Assembly (NCBI RefSeq): GCF_018598225.1
Contig: NZ_JAHESF010000003.1
Coordinates: forward strand, 124,001-188,000
DNA length: 64,000 bases
Origin: Chryseosolibacter histidinae
GTDB taxonomy: Bacteria; Bacteroidota; Bacteroidia; Cytophagales; Cyclobacteriaceae
Direction of reading: 5' to 3'
This document shows positions 45,265 to 53,062 of the stretch, in pieces. The position numbers and the translations under genes were made by a program. Under the pieces are notes generated by a model that saw only the letters and a program-made list of their open reading frames with translations, was not told the origin of the DNA and did no database searches. The first letter of the stretch is position 1. The number at the start of each line of letters is the position of its first letter.

Positions 45265-45957
45265 CTATTTTTCAATGATCCGCTTGATCTTATCCTGAAT
45301 TACTTTCAGCCGAACCTTCCGTATGAGTGGCGGCAAATGACAAGAAATAATCTCAGTACGATTGCCGTTGTCCCAGATGGCCTGATATTCCCCTCTTAAA
45401 TAATTCTTTACATCTGCATCCGCTTCACTAATCTGCTCAACTATGGCTCTGGCATTATCAGTTAAGTAGATGATGTCTTCGAAGTCGTGACTTGTAACAT
45501 AGTTTCCTTTCCCTCGGCCATGGAAAGCAGAAAATTTCGTAGCAATAAAATAAGGAAGCGGTAGTATATTGATATCCGGGCCATCTGGCAATGAATAAGC
45601 TTTGACCTTTTGTAATCCTGGCCTATACCATGGGTTTGAAAAGCCAATCACCTTCTCATCGTCAGGCATGATATCTACAGTTACATCCTCATAAGTAAAA
45701 CGACATATCACTTTTGAATGCTGATCTGGTGAAAATCCCAATGCGGCAAGGTCTTCCTGAAGCTTTGCCCAGGCTCCGTAGCTCTCCAGCGTTAAACTCA
45801 GATCGATATCCTTGGTTGGGCGCACGTCATCGGCTGCAGGATCATCTGCATAAATGCTGATCATTGCCCCGCCTACAAAAGCCATTTTGGGTCTAAGGTG
45901 TTTCAAGGCCATTGCAATCTTTTTGACTATGCCTATGTTGACCGTTTTATTTTCCAT
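45265..45957 (-). CDS. Nucleotidyltransferase-fold protein (AbiEii/MNT-like)
   Basis: A 230-residue protein with the NTase signature FVGGAMISIYADDPAADDVRPTKDIDLSL: G-G followed by a D-x-D pair that binds metal. A third acidic residue in VTVDIMPD follows. Proteins of this kind with an HTH partner act as AbiE-like toxin-antitoxin pairs or modify tRNA. The start overlaps the HTH gene by 11 bases. Whether it is toxic is not shown. Confidence 0.75.
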   Translation of the reverse strand: MENKTVNIGIVKKIAMALKHLRPKMAFVGGAMISIYADDPAADDVRPTKDIDLSLTLESYGAWAKLQEDLAALGFSPDQHSKVICRFTYEDVTVDIMPDDEKVIGFSNPWYRPGLQKVKAYSLPDGPDINILPLPYFIATKFSAFHGRGKGNYVTSHDFEDIIYLTDNARAIVEQISEADADVKNYLRGEYQAIWDNGNRTEIISCHLPPLIRKVRLKVIQDKIKRIIEK

Positions 45958-46477
45958 CGCCCAATATCAATCGTTCAATTTCCTGTTTGGCGAGCGCTTG
46001 TTCCCGGGCTTTACCAACGCGCATTGCATCTACTAACGCCAGCAATTGATACAAATCATCATCTACACGACAAGGCTGCACGAGTGTCGGATACAATGGC
46101 TCTACAGCCTGACCTTTATCCTGCCCATAAGCATCAGGCCATACATAGATGGTGTCGGAAGAGATCATCTTATCCAGGGGCGGTGCACTGTGAGCAGTTT
46201 TCACTCCCCTTGTGATTGCACCCGGTTTCTGTGGGAAAACATATTTGAGTCCATGGATCAGGAATTCGACAAGAGCAAGCCGGTTGACGGTTTTTTTGGA
46301 TTCATCGATCAGGCCGGCTTCCATTGACCTGTTTAAAGATTCACTAACCTCCGATTGACTGATACCGAGGTGAAAAGCCAGGTTTTTCATTTGCCATTCC
46401 TCGTTTCTTCTATTATAAGCAATGATTTTCAGGAGGATCGGAATATCCTGAGGCCTCATTCCTGTGTGTTTTTTCAT
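45947..46477 (-). CDS. Winged HTH antitoxin-like regulator
   Basis: The ATG at 46477 is preferred because a 20-bp palindrome lies just upstream and would be inside a longer version. The 176-residue protein has a MarR-like HTH: MRPQDIPILLKIIAYNRRNE, then WQMKNLAFHLGISQSEVSES and LNRSMEAGLIDE. The C-terminus (about residues 100-176) is unassigned. It overlaps the nucleotidyltransferase gene. By position it is the likely repressor of the operon and perhaps its antitoxin. Confidence 0.7.
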   Translation of the reverse strand: MKKHTGMRPQDIPILLKIIAYNRRNEEWQMKNLAFHLGISQSEVSESLNRSMEAGLIDESKKTVNRLALVEFLIHGLKYVFPQKPGAITRGVKTAHSAPPLDKMISSDTIYVWPDAYGQDKGQAVEPLYPTLVQPCRVDDDLYQLLALVDAMRVGKAREQALAKQEIERLILGDGK

Positions 46478-46501
46478 AAATAACCGGCTATAATTCTCAA
46501 T

Positions 46502-46521
46502 TCGCGATTCGCGAATCGCGA
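46502..46521. promoter_or_regulatory. Perfect 20-bp palindrome, probable operator
   Basis: TCGCGATTCGCGAATCGCGA is its own reverse complement over all 20 bases. It ends 25 bases upstream of the HTH start, the right place for autorepression by the HTH protein. The repeated CGCGA core suggests several half-sites. Confidence 0.6.
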
Positions 46522-46697
46522 TATGCAAATTTGCGAAATGAGCCTCTGAAATCAAAATTTGTGGATTTTGAGGCCCGAAAACGAGGTTATTGCTTTATAA
46601 TGGACCGAATTCTTGTTGCATTCTGAGCTCACTGGCGGATCAAACATCTGTATAGCCCAGGCCGATTAAAATCATCTGTATAGCCCTATCCGGATTA

Positions 46698-46732
46698 GGA
46701 AAAAACTGTATAGTTTTTTCCGGATCAGACAC
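46698..46732. repeat. Hairpin overlapping 22-bp direct repeat, copy 2
   Basis: GGAAAAAACT-GTAT-AGTTTTTTCC is a perfect 10-bp stem. Its right arm starts the 22-bp exact repeat of 40091-40112. Upstream, ATCTGTATAGCCC occurs twice (about 46646 and 46674) as a tandem unit. The interval 46556-46952 otherwise shows no gene. Confidence 0.55.
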
Positions 46733-46952
46733 GGGATTAGGGAATCACAAATAATCATCAATAATCATCAATTTTCAGTCCGCTTCAATTTCCCCCACAA
46801 TCCTAAAACCTTTGTAAAACCATCCCACAGTCCGCATCATGAAGCTTTCGCTGAAAATGTAGACCTGCAAATAAACCAGTATGCGAAAAAATCAAAGGAT
46901 AATCGGATGCACACCGACTATTCTTTTTAGAATCTTACAGGTTTCAGGGGAA

Positions 46953-47126
46953 TTAGTGGTTAGCAGCCTGCCTCAATTCCTCCAACTGCCCCTCAACAAA
47001 CTTTATCTCCGCCAGAAATTGCTCAAGAGATTTTTCAGGCACCTCTTTCACCAGTTCAGTGGTAGTTCGTTTTATCAGGTAAAGCTGCTTTTTCAGTTCT
47101 TCGGTATAGATTACTTTTTCTTCCAT
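46953..47126 (-). CDS. Small helical protein, 57 residues
   Basis: An ATG-initiated minus-strand frame encodes MEEKVIYTEELKKQLYLIK, then RTTTELVKEVPEKSLEQFL and AEIKFVEGQLEELRQAANH. It is highly charged and predicted helical, possibly a coiled coil. It follows the FecR-like gene by 10 bases on the same strand, so it is probably the third gene of that operon. No family is recognised. Confidence 0.5.
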   Translation of the reverse strand: MEEKVIYTEELKKQLYLIKRTTTELVKEVPEKSLEQFLAEIKFVEGQLEELRQAANH

Positions 47127-47136
47127 AACATTTCAT

Positions 47137-47625
47137 TTAAGTCATCTGAATCCGTACATCGATCACGCTAAGCCGTTTCTTTGATGTATCATATATCACT
47201 TTCTGCCAGCGCGAAACAACAACCTGCCGATCACCCGCAGATACAACCACCTGGTTATCGTGCACGGTTACTTCAATTGTCTCCGGCGTCTTCGTCAAGG
47301 AGAAACTTGCTCCTGAAGTCACTACAATGACTTCATCGTAGATCACACCAAGCTGATAGCCATCCGGAACTTCAAAGCTCCCCTGCCCTATCAATGTGAC
47401 ATCCATATCCCTTCCATTGAAGTTCTCCGGATGGATCAGCTTGCTGCCTTTCTTAAGAGTGGCTTTGACTCGGCCATCAAGCACTACATCACTGTCTTCT
47501 AATGCCCGAATCCATTTTGTCTTCACTTCCATCCCAGGGATGACATCCTTTTGAAGGATGTCATCCCTAAAAGACGCTGGCGACAGCATAGCGATCATTA
47601 ACAACGCTATTGAACCGAGTTTCAT
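47137..47625 (-). CDS. FecR-like periplasmic protein
   Basis: A 162-residue protein with a signal peptide (MKLGSIALLMIAMLSPASF). A FecR-like domain is visible in NGRDMDVTLIGQGSFEVPDGYQ and VIVVTSGASFSLTKTPETIEVTV, matching FecR's V-x-L-x-G-x-x-x-F-x-V and G-x-x-F-x-V signatures. It lacks the usual N-terminal anti-sigma domain and membrane helix, so it is a detached sensor-like domain. Its start overlaps the HTH gene stop by four bases (ATGA). Confidence 0.65.
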   Translation of the reverse strand: MKLGSIALLMIAMLSPASFRDDILQKDVIPGMEVKTKWIRALEDSDVVLDGRVKATLKKGSKLIHPENFNGRDMDVTLIGQGSFEVPDGYQLGVIYDEVIVVTSGASFSLTKTPETIEVTVHDNQVVVSAGDRQVVVSRWQKVIYDTSKKRLSVIDVRIQMT

Positions 47626-47879
47626 AAAGTGGTTTTGCCATGCGACATCACCTCCTTCACCGTTACCTCATAATAATTACACAGGCGTGCTATCAGCTGC
47701 ACTTCCCAGTTGAATTTCCCTTGCTCGATCAGGTCTAGCTGCTCGTGCGGGATCGCGACAGCTTCTGCAACGGTGTGTATATCTCGCTTCTGAGCTTCCC
47801 GTACGTGACGCAGGCCGCTGCCTACGTTTTGCATGAATTTTTCAAAACCTTGGTCAGGTGCAATGCCAATGTTCATAGT
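47622..47879 (-). CDS. XRE-family HTH protein
   Basis: From the ATG at 47879 the protein has 85 residues. The HTH is EKFMQNVGSGLRHVREAQKRDIHTVAEAVAIPHEQLDLIEQGKFNWEVQLIARLCNYYEVTV, a Cro/CI-type domain. It is fused by translation overlap to the FecR-like gene, an unusual pairing that suggests the exported protein's expression is tightly autoregulated. Confidence 0.75.
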   Translation of the reverse strand, partial: TMNIGIAPDQGFEKFMQNVGSGLRHVREAQKRDIHTVAEAVAIPHEQLDLIEQGKFNWEVQLIARLCNYYEVTVKEVMSHGKTTL

Positions 47880-48182
47880 ATTGTGTTTAGAGTTATTGAG
47901 TAATTCGTTCAAAAAAGGAAATAGCTTTCCTGCGAGGCCGTTTTGCTTCGTTGTGACAATCCAATAAAGAAGAGTTAATCATGCACCGGCATGCAAAACG
48001 AGCAGTGCCGGGCATGAAAACCAGGTGGGCTCCAGGAATGACGTTGTTAGCCTGGTGGGCTGTTGCAGAATAAAGAGATGTGTTTTTCGCAGCTCATTTT
48101 TGTACGTTTTAATAGTACATGAAATATGAGCGTCGCTGGGGGTAAGATGGGAACCAAAAAGATGGCGTGGTGCCCAACTTAC

Positions 48183-48291
48183 CGCCTGGAGGTACTGGTA
48201 TACCCGGAAACGAATAAGTGAGCCCACGCCAATAGCGTGAGCATTTCACTTATTGCCTCGCTTCCGTTGAAAATTACCAGTTTTCCAGGCG
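48183..48291. ncRNA. Candidate structured RNA or palindromic element
   Basis: Outer arms CGCCTGGA...ACTGGTA (48183-48200) and TACCAGT...CCAGGCG (48275-48291) pair over 15 bases. Inside, AATAAGTGA (48213) pairs with TCACTTATT (48246) and CACGC with GCGTG. Two further hairpins follow at 48304-48323 (GCGAAT/ATTCGC) and near 48348 (CTGCC/GGCAG). The nested pairing over about 110 bases suggests an RNA structure or a small mobile palindrome. There is no reverse transcriptase nearby, so a retron is unlikely. Confidence 0.35.
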
Positions 48292-48455
48292 AGACGCTAA
48301 GTGCGAATGCTTAAGGATTCGCAAAATAATATTTAAATACTGCCGGTCAGGCAGTACCTATTGTCTTTATAATAAAACAAATATAAGCATAAAACAGAAC
48401 ACCTAATTATAGTTAGGTAAATAATTTACATTATTCGCATTTCTTTCTCCCAACA

Positions 48456-48830
48456 ATGGGAGCAAAAGAGCAGATAAAGGAAGTCATAATATCCAGGCTG
48501 GACCTCTATATCATTAATAGAGTAAAGGAGCTGCGGGAGAAGAAAAATATCTCACAGGATAACTTATCTGTTCGAATGGGCTTCTCGGAAAAATTTGTTG
48601 GCAGTGTTGAAAACCCAACGCTTGGAGCGAAATACAATATTCGTCATTTAAATCTCCTGGCCAAGTCGCTGGATTGCACGCTCTGGGATCTGCTGCCCAA
48701 AGAGCCCTTTGATGATGATCTGGTCAAGGTGAAGATTAAAAGATCAAAAGGAATCAATAAGGATGGCAGCAAGTCGAAAAGAACACAGATCGAGATTGTT
48801 GATATCCAGCCTTTAAAACGAAATGTCTAA
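48456..48830 (+). CDS. XRE-family HTH regulator
   Basis: A 124-residue protein with an HTH_3 domain: LYIINRVKELREKKNISQDNLSVRMGFSEKFVGSVENPTLGAKYNIRHLNLLAKSLDCTLWDLLP. The basic C-terminal tail (KVKIKRSKGINKDGSKSKRTQ) may add nonspecific DNA contacts. It stands alone, divergent from the FecR/XRE operon, with the structured element between them and a DUF2971 gene convergent downstream. Confidence 0.75.
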   Translation: MGAKEQIKEVIISRLDLYIINRVKELREKKNISQDNLSVRMGFSEKFVGSVENPTLGAKYNIRHLNLLAKSLDCTLWDLLPKEPFDDDLVKVKIKRSKGINKDGSKSKRTQIEIVDIQPLKRNV

Positions 48831-48899
48831 TAAGACAACCAACTTTCTTAAGGCCAAGAACATTCTAAGAAATTGGCCTGGGTATTTGTTAATAGGGGA

Positions 48900-50261
48900 T
48901 TATGATTTCCGGTAGCTTTCAATATCAGAATTAGCTACTTCAATTCTTTTTAGGTTACGCTCCTCAAGTAGAACACCAAATTGCTTTCGGTTCAGTACGG
49001 GATCTGGGCAATTTGGTCCAAGTATTATTTTATACAATTGAAGAGGGAAGTGTCTTGAGTTTAGCTCAAAAAACACATACCTACTTAATACTTTGTCAGG
49101 GTGCGTAAGAACCCACCCCATTTCTTTCGGAGGATATTTGTTATTATCCAAGTATAGCAACCTAATTTCCTTCTCACTTTCATAATCGTGGCTCTTAAAG
49201 AAATGTTTCCATGTGTCTAAAAAAAGAAACCTAAACCTTACTTTAAATTTTGCATGCAAATTATCAATGATCTTTCTCAGTATGGTTAGCTCCGGATGAT
49301 CATTTCGGGAACGTCCATACGAAACCTCACGAATCAACATATGCTGATCTTGCACTCCGTTAACGACATTAAAGCAAAGACACGTTCCGCGGCTATCTTC
49401 CCCATAAAGGCGATACATTGTAAGATCGTCCTCTTTCTGCTGTGTTGTACAAGAAGAAATGAAGCTTAAATTCAGACGCTGCATCTCCTTTAATGACATT
49501 TTATCCAGCGGCTTATAATAAATGCCCAGATACTTATCAGCATAGTCAATTTCACCTCTATCGTTCATGGCCATGTTCGATCCCATTCTGAAGGTCTTTT
49601 TATTAATCATCTGAAACGTCGCTTCGAGTGTCGTGTACCTGCACACAACTTGGCTTGTTACAGGTTTTAAGAGGTGGCTAAACAAACGATTCTCAAAGTT
49701 CTGCAATCCCAATTCTCTATTGTCCTTAAAGCTAAAAAAACGACCATCTTTATTATACTCAATAAAATCACTCCACGCACCGCTTTGAAGTAAAGGCTTA
49801 AGATCAATGTCTTTATCGCCGAACAAAATTTCATTTATCTCATTTTCAATGGACAAAATTGTATCGTCAATTTTCCTTCCTTGATCCCTCTCATCACGGA
49901 AAAGATTATAAACGAAATCAAACGACCGATATTCAGAAATCTTAGTAGAGGTTTCGTAAAGAAGCAGGCCTTCTAAATCCGTAGCTATTATCCAATCAAC
50001 ACCAATTTCTGCCAACTCTACATACATGGATAAGGCATTTTCAAGTTGCAAACGTTCGCCCTTGATCTCAACAATTACGAAAGGGAAACCTCCTTTTAAA
50101 ATCAAAAAGTCAGGAATTCTTCTTCTTTTGGTACCCTCTAATGAGAGCTCCTGAAGACGGGGCTGATACTCTATTGTGTACTTTTCATCCAATTGGTTCG
50201 CTTCTAAGTACACTGTGATACGTCTGTAAAATTCTGCTTCTAAGACACTGCTGAACTCCAT
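48900..50261 (-). CDS. PD-(D/E)xK-like nuclease domain fused to DUF2971
   Basis: A 453-residue protein. Residues about 1-130 form a type I restriction R-like nuclease domain: FYRRITVYLEANQL, then RRIPDFLILKGGFPFVIVEIKGE, which holds the PD...E-x-K signature. Residues about 205-430 are DUF2971: CRYTTLEATFQMINKKTFRMGSNMAMNDRGE, then LSFISSCTTQQKEDDLTMYRLYGEDSRGTCLCF and the C-terminal KIILGPNC. DUF2971 proteins recur in defence islands, but their action is not established. The pairing with a nuclease suggests DNA damage in response to a trigger. Confidence 0.7.
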   Translation of the reverse strand: MEFSSVLEAEFYRRITVYLEANQLDEKYTIEYQPRLQELSLEGTKRRRIPDFLILKGGFPFVIVEIKGERLQLENALSMYVELAEIGVDWIIATDLEGLLLYETSTKISEYRSFDFVYNLFRDERDQGRKIDDTILSIENEINEILFGDKDIDLKPLLQSGAWSDFIEYNKDGRFFSFKDNRELGLQNFENRLFSHLLKPVTSQVVCRYTTLEATFQMINKKTFRMGSNMAMNDRGEIDYADKYLGIYYKPLDKMSLKEMQRLNLSFISSCTTQQKEDDLTMYRLYGEDSRGTCLCFNVVNGVQDQHMLIREVSYGRSRNDHPELTILRKIIDNLHAKFKVRFRFLFLDTWKHFFKSHDYESEKEIRLLYLDNNKYPPKEMGWVLTHPDKVLSRYVFFELNSRHFPLQLYKIILGPNCPDPVLNRKQFGVLLEERNLKRIEVANSDIESYRKS

Positions 50262-50363
50262 GGCAATGGTTGTTTTTGATGCACACGCGAAACCGGAAAA
50301 ACGTTATGAATATTAATTGATTATTGATGATTTACTAGACAGTTTGAAGAATATGGACCACTA

Positions 50364-51356
50364 TCACCTTTCATTATAGTACTTGGCTAGACGTGTTTGC
50401 TCGACCGGGACGTCATAACCTAACTGATTAGAACACAACTCTTGCAATGTTAAGGCAGTATCCTTATAGTCTCGACCATAAGCGTAACCAAGAATGAGCT
50501 TTTTGATCCTTGGGACTGGTATTTGTTCGGAGATTACCTCGAATTCTCTGGAGAAAATCGGCAATTCCAAATAAAAAATATCTTTCCCCAGATCATGAGA
50601 TTTAGGAATATCCTTAGAAAGCAAGGGTGACAATTGTCCCCGATAGTCGGAATAAACGGTTGGCCCATGTACCCGCTTTTGCCTATTATCAAAAAGCAAG
50701 CGAACTTCCTTTTCCAGTTTATAGAGATTTGATTTATGAAAAGCCACAATTTGACCGAGATCGATGGTCATGCTTGGTTTCTCATTTTGATACTTAACAA
50801 GCAGCGCATTTAATTCCATCAAATTTGTCCGGGAATTTCCACCATAAAATACTTGACTTAGATAATAGTGCTTCCAAGCAGTTAATGGATTTTTGGAGAA
50901 ATCCAGTTGAATTGCAACTCCAGTCCCATTCCCACCATACAACCTCCACATATTGAACTCATACTGTGTATGCATGGTGAGAATTTCAGTCATGCACATA
51001 GACAGGAGAAACATGTTCTTCTTGGCGTCCTCTCTATTGTCGGCATTAAAAGTTAAAAGGTCGCCGGCAAAAGAGTATTCTCGCGGATCATTCAAATTAT
51101 ACAGATTATACAAGCGCAGCTTTTTAGAAGAGATGATTGATCGAACCGCATGAAGGCTGCTGAAGTGGATAAATTCGAGAGGTATCTTTTTGTAATAATA
51201 TTGACTTTTTGAAATGTTAGCAATTTCTGGAAGAATGCAATAATGGCAATGATTAACTTCTTTTTCATTGCCTGCCCTGACTGATCGGATCACAATTCCT
51301 GGCAGAAGCCGTTCAAGCTCTTGATGAAACAGGTGTTCTTTTTCTGTGAAATTCAC
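50364..51356 (-). CDS. DUF2971 domain protein
   Basis: A 330-residue protein with the DUF2971 signatures FIHFSSLHAVRSIISSKKLRLYNLYNLNDPREYS, LLSMCMTEILTMHTQYEFNMWRLYGGNGTGVAI and IKKLILGYAYG near the end. It is a free-standing version of the C-terminal part of the neighbouring fusion protein, 102 bases upstream on the same strand. The two may act together or be recent divergent copies. Function unknown. Confidence 0.7.
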   Translation of the reverse strand: MNFTEKEHLFHQELERLLPGIVIRSVRAGNEKEVNHCHYCILPEIANISKSQYYYKKIPLEFIHFSSLHAVRSIISSKKLRLYNLYNLNDPREYSFAGDLLTFNADNREDAKKNMFLLSMCMTEILTMHTQYEFNMWRLYGGNGTGVAIQLDFSKNPLTAWKHYYLSQVFYGGNSRTNLMELNALLVKYQNEKPSMTIDLGQIVAFHKSNLYKLEKEVRLLFDNRQKRVHGPTVYSDYRGQLSPLLSKDIPKSHDLGKDIFYLELPIFSREFEVISEQIPVPRIKKLILGYAYGRDYKDTALTLQELCSNQLGYDVPVEQTRLAKYYNER

Positions 51357-51579
51357 GACGCTTCAAGCTGATAAGACACGAACTTCGAAATACCGTCTAT
51401 GCACGAAGTATCTCCGACGTTGTCCTTAACGGTATAGTTAAGAAAATCCATTCACATTATCAATCTACGCTTTCTCTAGAAGGCACCGTTACTTCTTTGA
51501 TTGACTTCCCGCAATGTCGCCTCGTCTCATCCACGCTATCTAGCCATCAAGTAGCCCCAGTCCGCTTTCAAAAGTTACA

Positions 51580-51908
51580 ATCCTTCGGAACAAAGAAACA
51601 GCCAAGCAGGCTACGGAGAAAGATTGGCCCTGCTTCTGATCCCCTGGTGCACCCCCGCACCCTCACGCCTGAGGAATATACCGGAGCAGCCATTGCAGAC
51701 CTGGACATGCGTCGTGGCATCGTGCGCGAGAACGCCATGGAAGGCAACGCGCAATGGATCGATGCTGACGTTCCGCCCGGCGGAGCTTTTCGGTTATGGG
51801 ATCATGTTGCGGACGTTGCCAACAGGACGGGCATCTGCTTCGCTGACGTTTTGTTGGTACCAGCTGGTGCCGGAGGGGATTGCAGAGAAGTCGACGGCGA
51901 AGGTGTGA
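51580..51908 (+). pseudogene. Decayed C-terminal fragment of an EF-G gene
   Basis: Residues LTPEEYTGAAIADLDMRRGI, RENAMEGNAQWIDADVP and, after a one-base insertion near 51780, [27 protein letters not shown] match the end of the EF-G gene at 12.5-12.7 kb. DNA identity is roughly three quarters by eye. Earlier parts are shifted in several frames. Only about 110 codons remain. The downstream hairpin region also resembles the EF-G terminator. Confidence 0.8.
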
Positions 51909-52082
51909 TGTAAGTTTGGTAAGCAAGCTTCTTGAAGGGAGCTGCTTTTTCCGAAGCCATCCCCATTACCAAGGGACCCAATTGACACACATAGCGTTTA
52001 TTTTTATTAAGGTGGATGCATTCCCAAGTCTACCAAACTCTACTTGTCGGGGCCTAGTCTAATCCAATGTCATTATCAAAAC

Positions 52083-52308
52083 GATATTCTCAATTCTCTT
52101 CGGCGAATAAGCCAGGGGGAAAGATGCTTATTTTGGTCTTTAGTCTTCCTTTATCTGCGGGCACGGTAGTTCATATATCAATGTCGATATTGAGAAATAT
52201 CTGCAAGCGCTATTGTCTTAATTCATGGAAGAGGTAATGTCTAGCAACATAGTAGTGATAGGCATTGACGCGTGCTACTCTACGCGGCGCGGTATGTTTG
52301 CTGCATAG
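52083..52308 (+). pseudogene. Remnant of a caspase-like (C14) protein
   Basis: Frame-shifted reading gives SSANKPGGKMLILVFS, then a GHGSSYINVDIEKYLQALLS block with catalytic-type G-H-G near 52159. After a stop it continues FMEEVMSSNIVVIGIDACYS with the D-A-C-Y-S Cys site near 52267. This is the linear order of the caspase/metacaspase core. Frameshifts, internal stop and missing ends show it is dead. It lies just before the receiver gene. Confidence 0.55.
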
Positions 52309-52330
52309 GTGATAATTCTCTACTTTAGTA

Positions 52331-52383
52331 ACGATTCCTCGCCCCACCTGATCCAATCTGATCGCTAGCCCACTTGGAATCGT
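52331..52383. promoter_or_regulatory. Shared inverted-repeat element, copy 1
   Basis: ACGATTCC (52331-52338) and GGAATCGT (52376-52383) are perfect arms around CCACCTGATCC and GATCGC. The element ends 22 bases before the receiver gene ATG. A near-identical copy precedes hamA at 54762, so both operons probably answer to one regulator. Confidence 0.6.
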
Positions 52384-52405
52384 CACTAAATTTACTGCAT
52401 ATGCT

Positions 52406-53062
52406 ATGATAAGTTCATTATTTAATGCTTTCGCAAAGAAAGCGGAAAAATTACCAATAAGAGATACCTCAGAAACAAGGCCATTAACAAAGATTCTTTT
52501 CGTTGATGATTTTAAGTTTGAAATAGTAGAATATTTAAATACTTGTGGATGGATTCAAACTAAACGCATCAAAGATATTGATGATATAACTCACCCTTCA
52601 ATTTCGGAAAATCACATATTTTTTATTGACATCCAAGGTGTCGGGAAAAAGATGGGTTTTACAGATGAAGGACTTGGCTTAGCAAGAGCATTAAAAGAAA
52701 AGTATCCTGAAAAATTTGTTATCTTATACTCGGCACAACCAACCGGAGATCGATTTGACAAAACTTTGTCTATTGTTGACGATACTATTCGAAAAAACGC
52801 TGATTCATATGAATTCATTAAGCTAGTTGAGAAGTACGCAACACAAACATTCTCACTTGACGGATGCGTCTCCAGAATACAACTGCACTTAAAAAACGAG
52901 TTAGGCATTTCAATTAATCCAACTAAGATCGAGGAGATTATCTCAAAGCTTGGGAGAAAACCCACAGAAATTGATATCGACAAAATTGCAAAGGTGTTTT
53001 CAATTTCGAAAAACTCGGCCGCTATGATTTACCATGTTCTCAGAGCCTATTTATTGTTGTAA
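52406..53062 (+). CDS. Receiver-domain (response-regulator-like) protein
   Basis: A 218-residue protein. The receiver has ILFVDD (acidic pair at 34-35), phosphoacceptor-like Asp in IFFIDIQG (75), Ser in ILYSAQ (109) and Lys in IRKNADSYEF (130), so all key positions are present. The C-terminal 70 residues (LKNELGISINPTKIEEIISKLGRKPTEIDIDKIAKVFSISKNSAAMIYHVL) are helical and may be a DNA- or protein-binding domain. The stop overlaps the next gene's start (TAATG). It is paired with a histidine-kinase-like gene. Confidence 0.75.
   Translation: MISSLFNAFAKKAEKLPIRDTSETRPLTKILFVDDFKFEIVEYLNTCGWIQTKRIKDIDDITHPSISENHIFFIDIQGVGKKMGFTDEGLGLARALKEKYPEKFVILYSAQPTGDRFDKTLSIVDDTIRKNADSYEFIKLVEKYATQTFSLDGCVSRIQLHLKNELGISINPTKIEEIISKLGRKPTEIDIDKIAKVFSISKNSAAMIYHVLRAYLLL

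Noticed and set aside
46881-47171. 96-residue plus-strand frame
   Set aside because: It is the antisense of the small helical minus-strand gene at 46953-47126 and has an implausible Phe/Leu composition.
47979-48227. 82-residue minus-strand frame over the structured element
   Set aside because: No signal for coding, and it runs across the long inverted repeat; treated as chance.
48183-48360. Retron non-coding RNA
   Set aside because: There is stem structure but no reverse transcriptase gene nearby.
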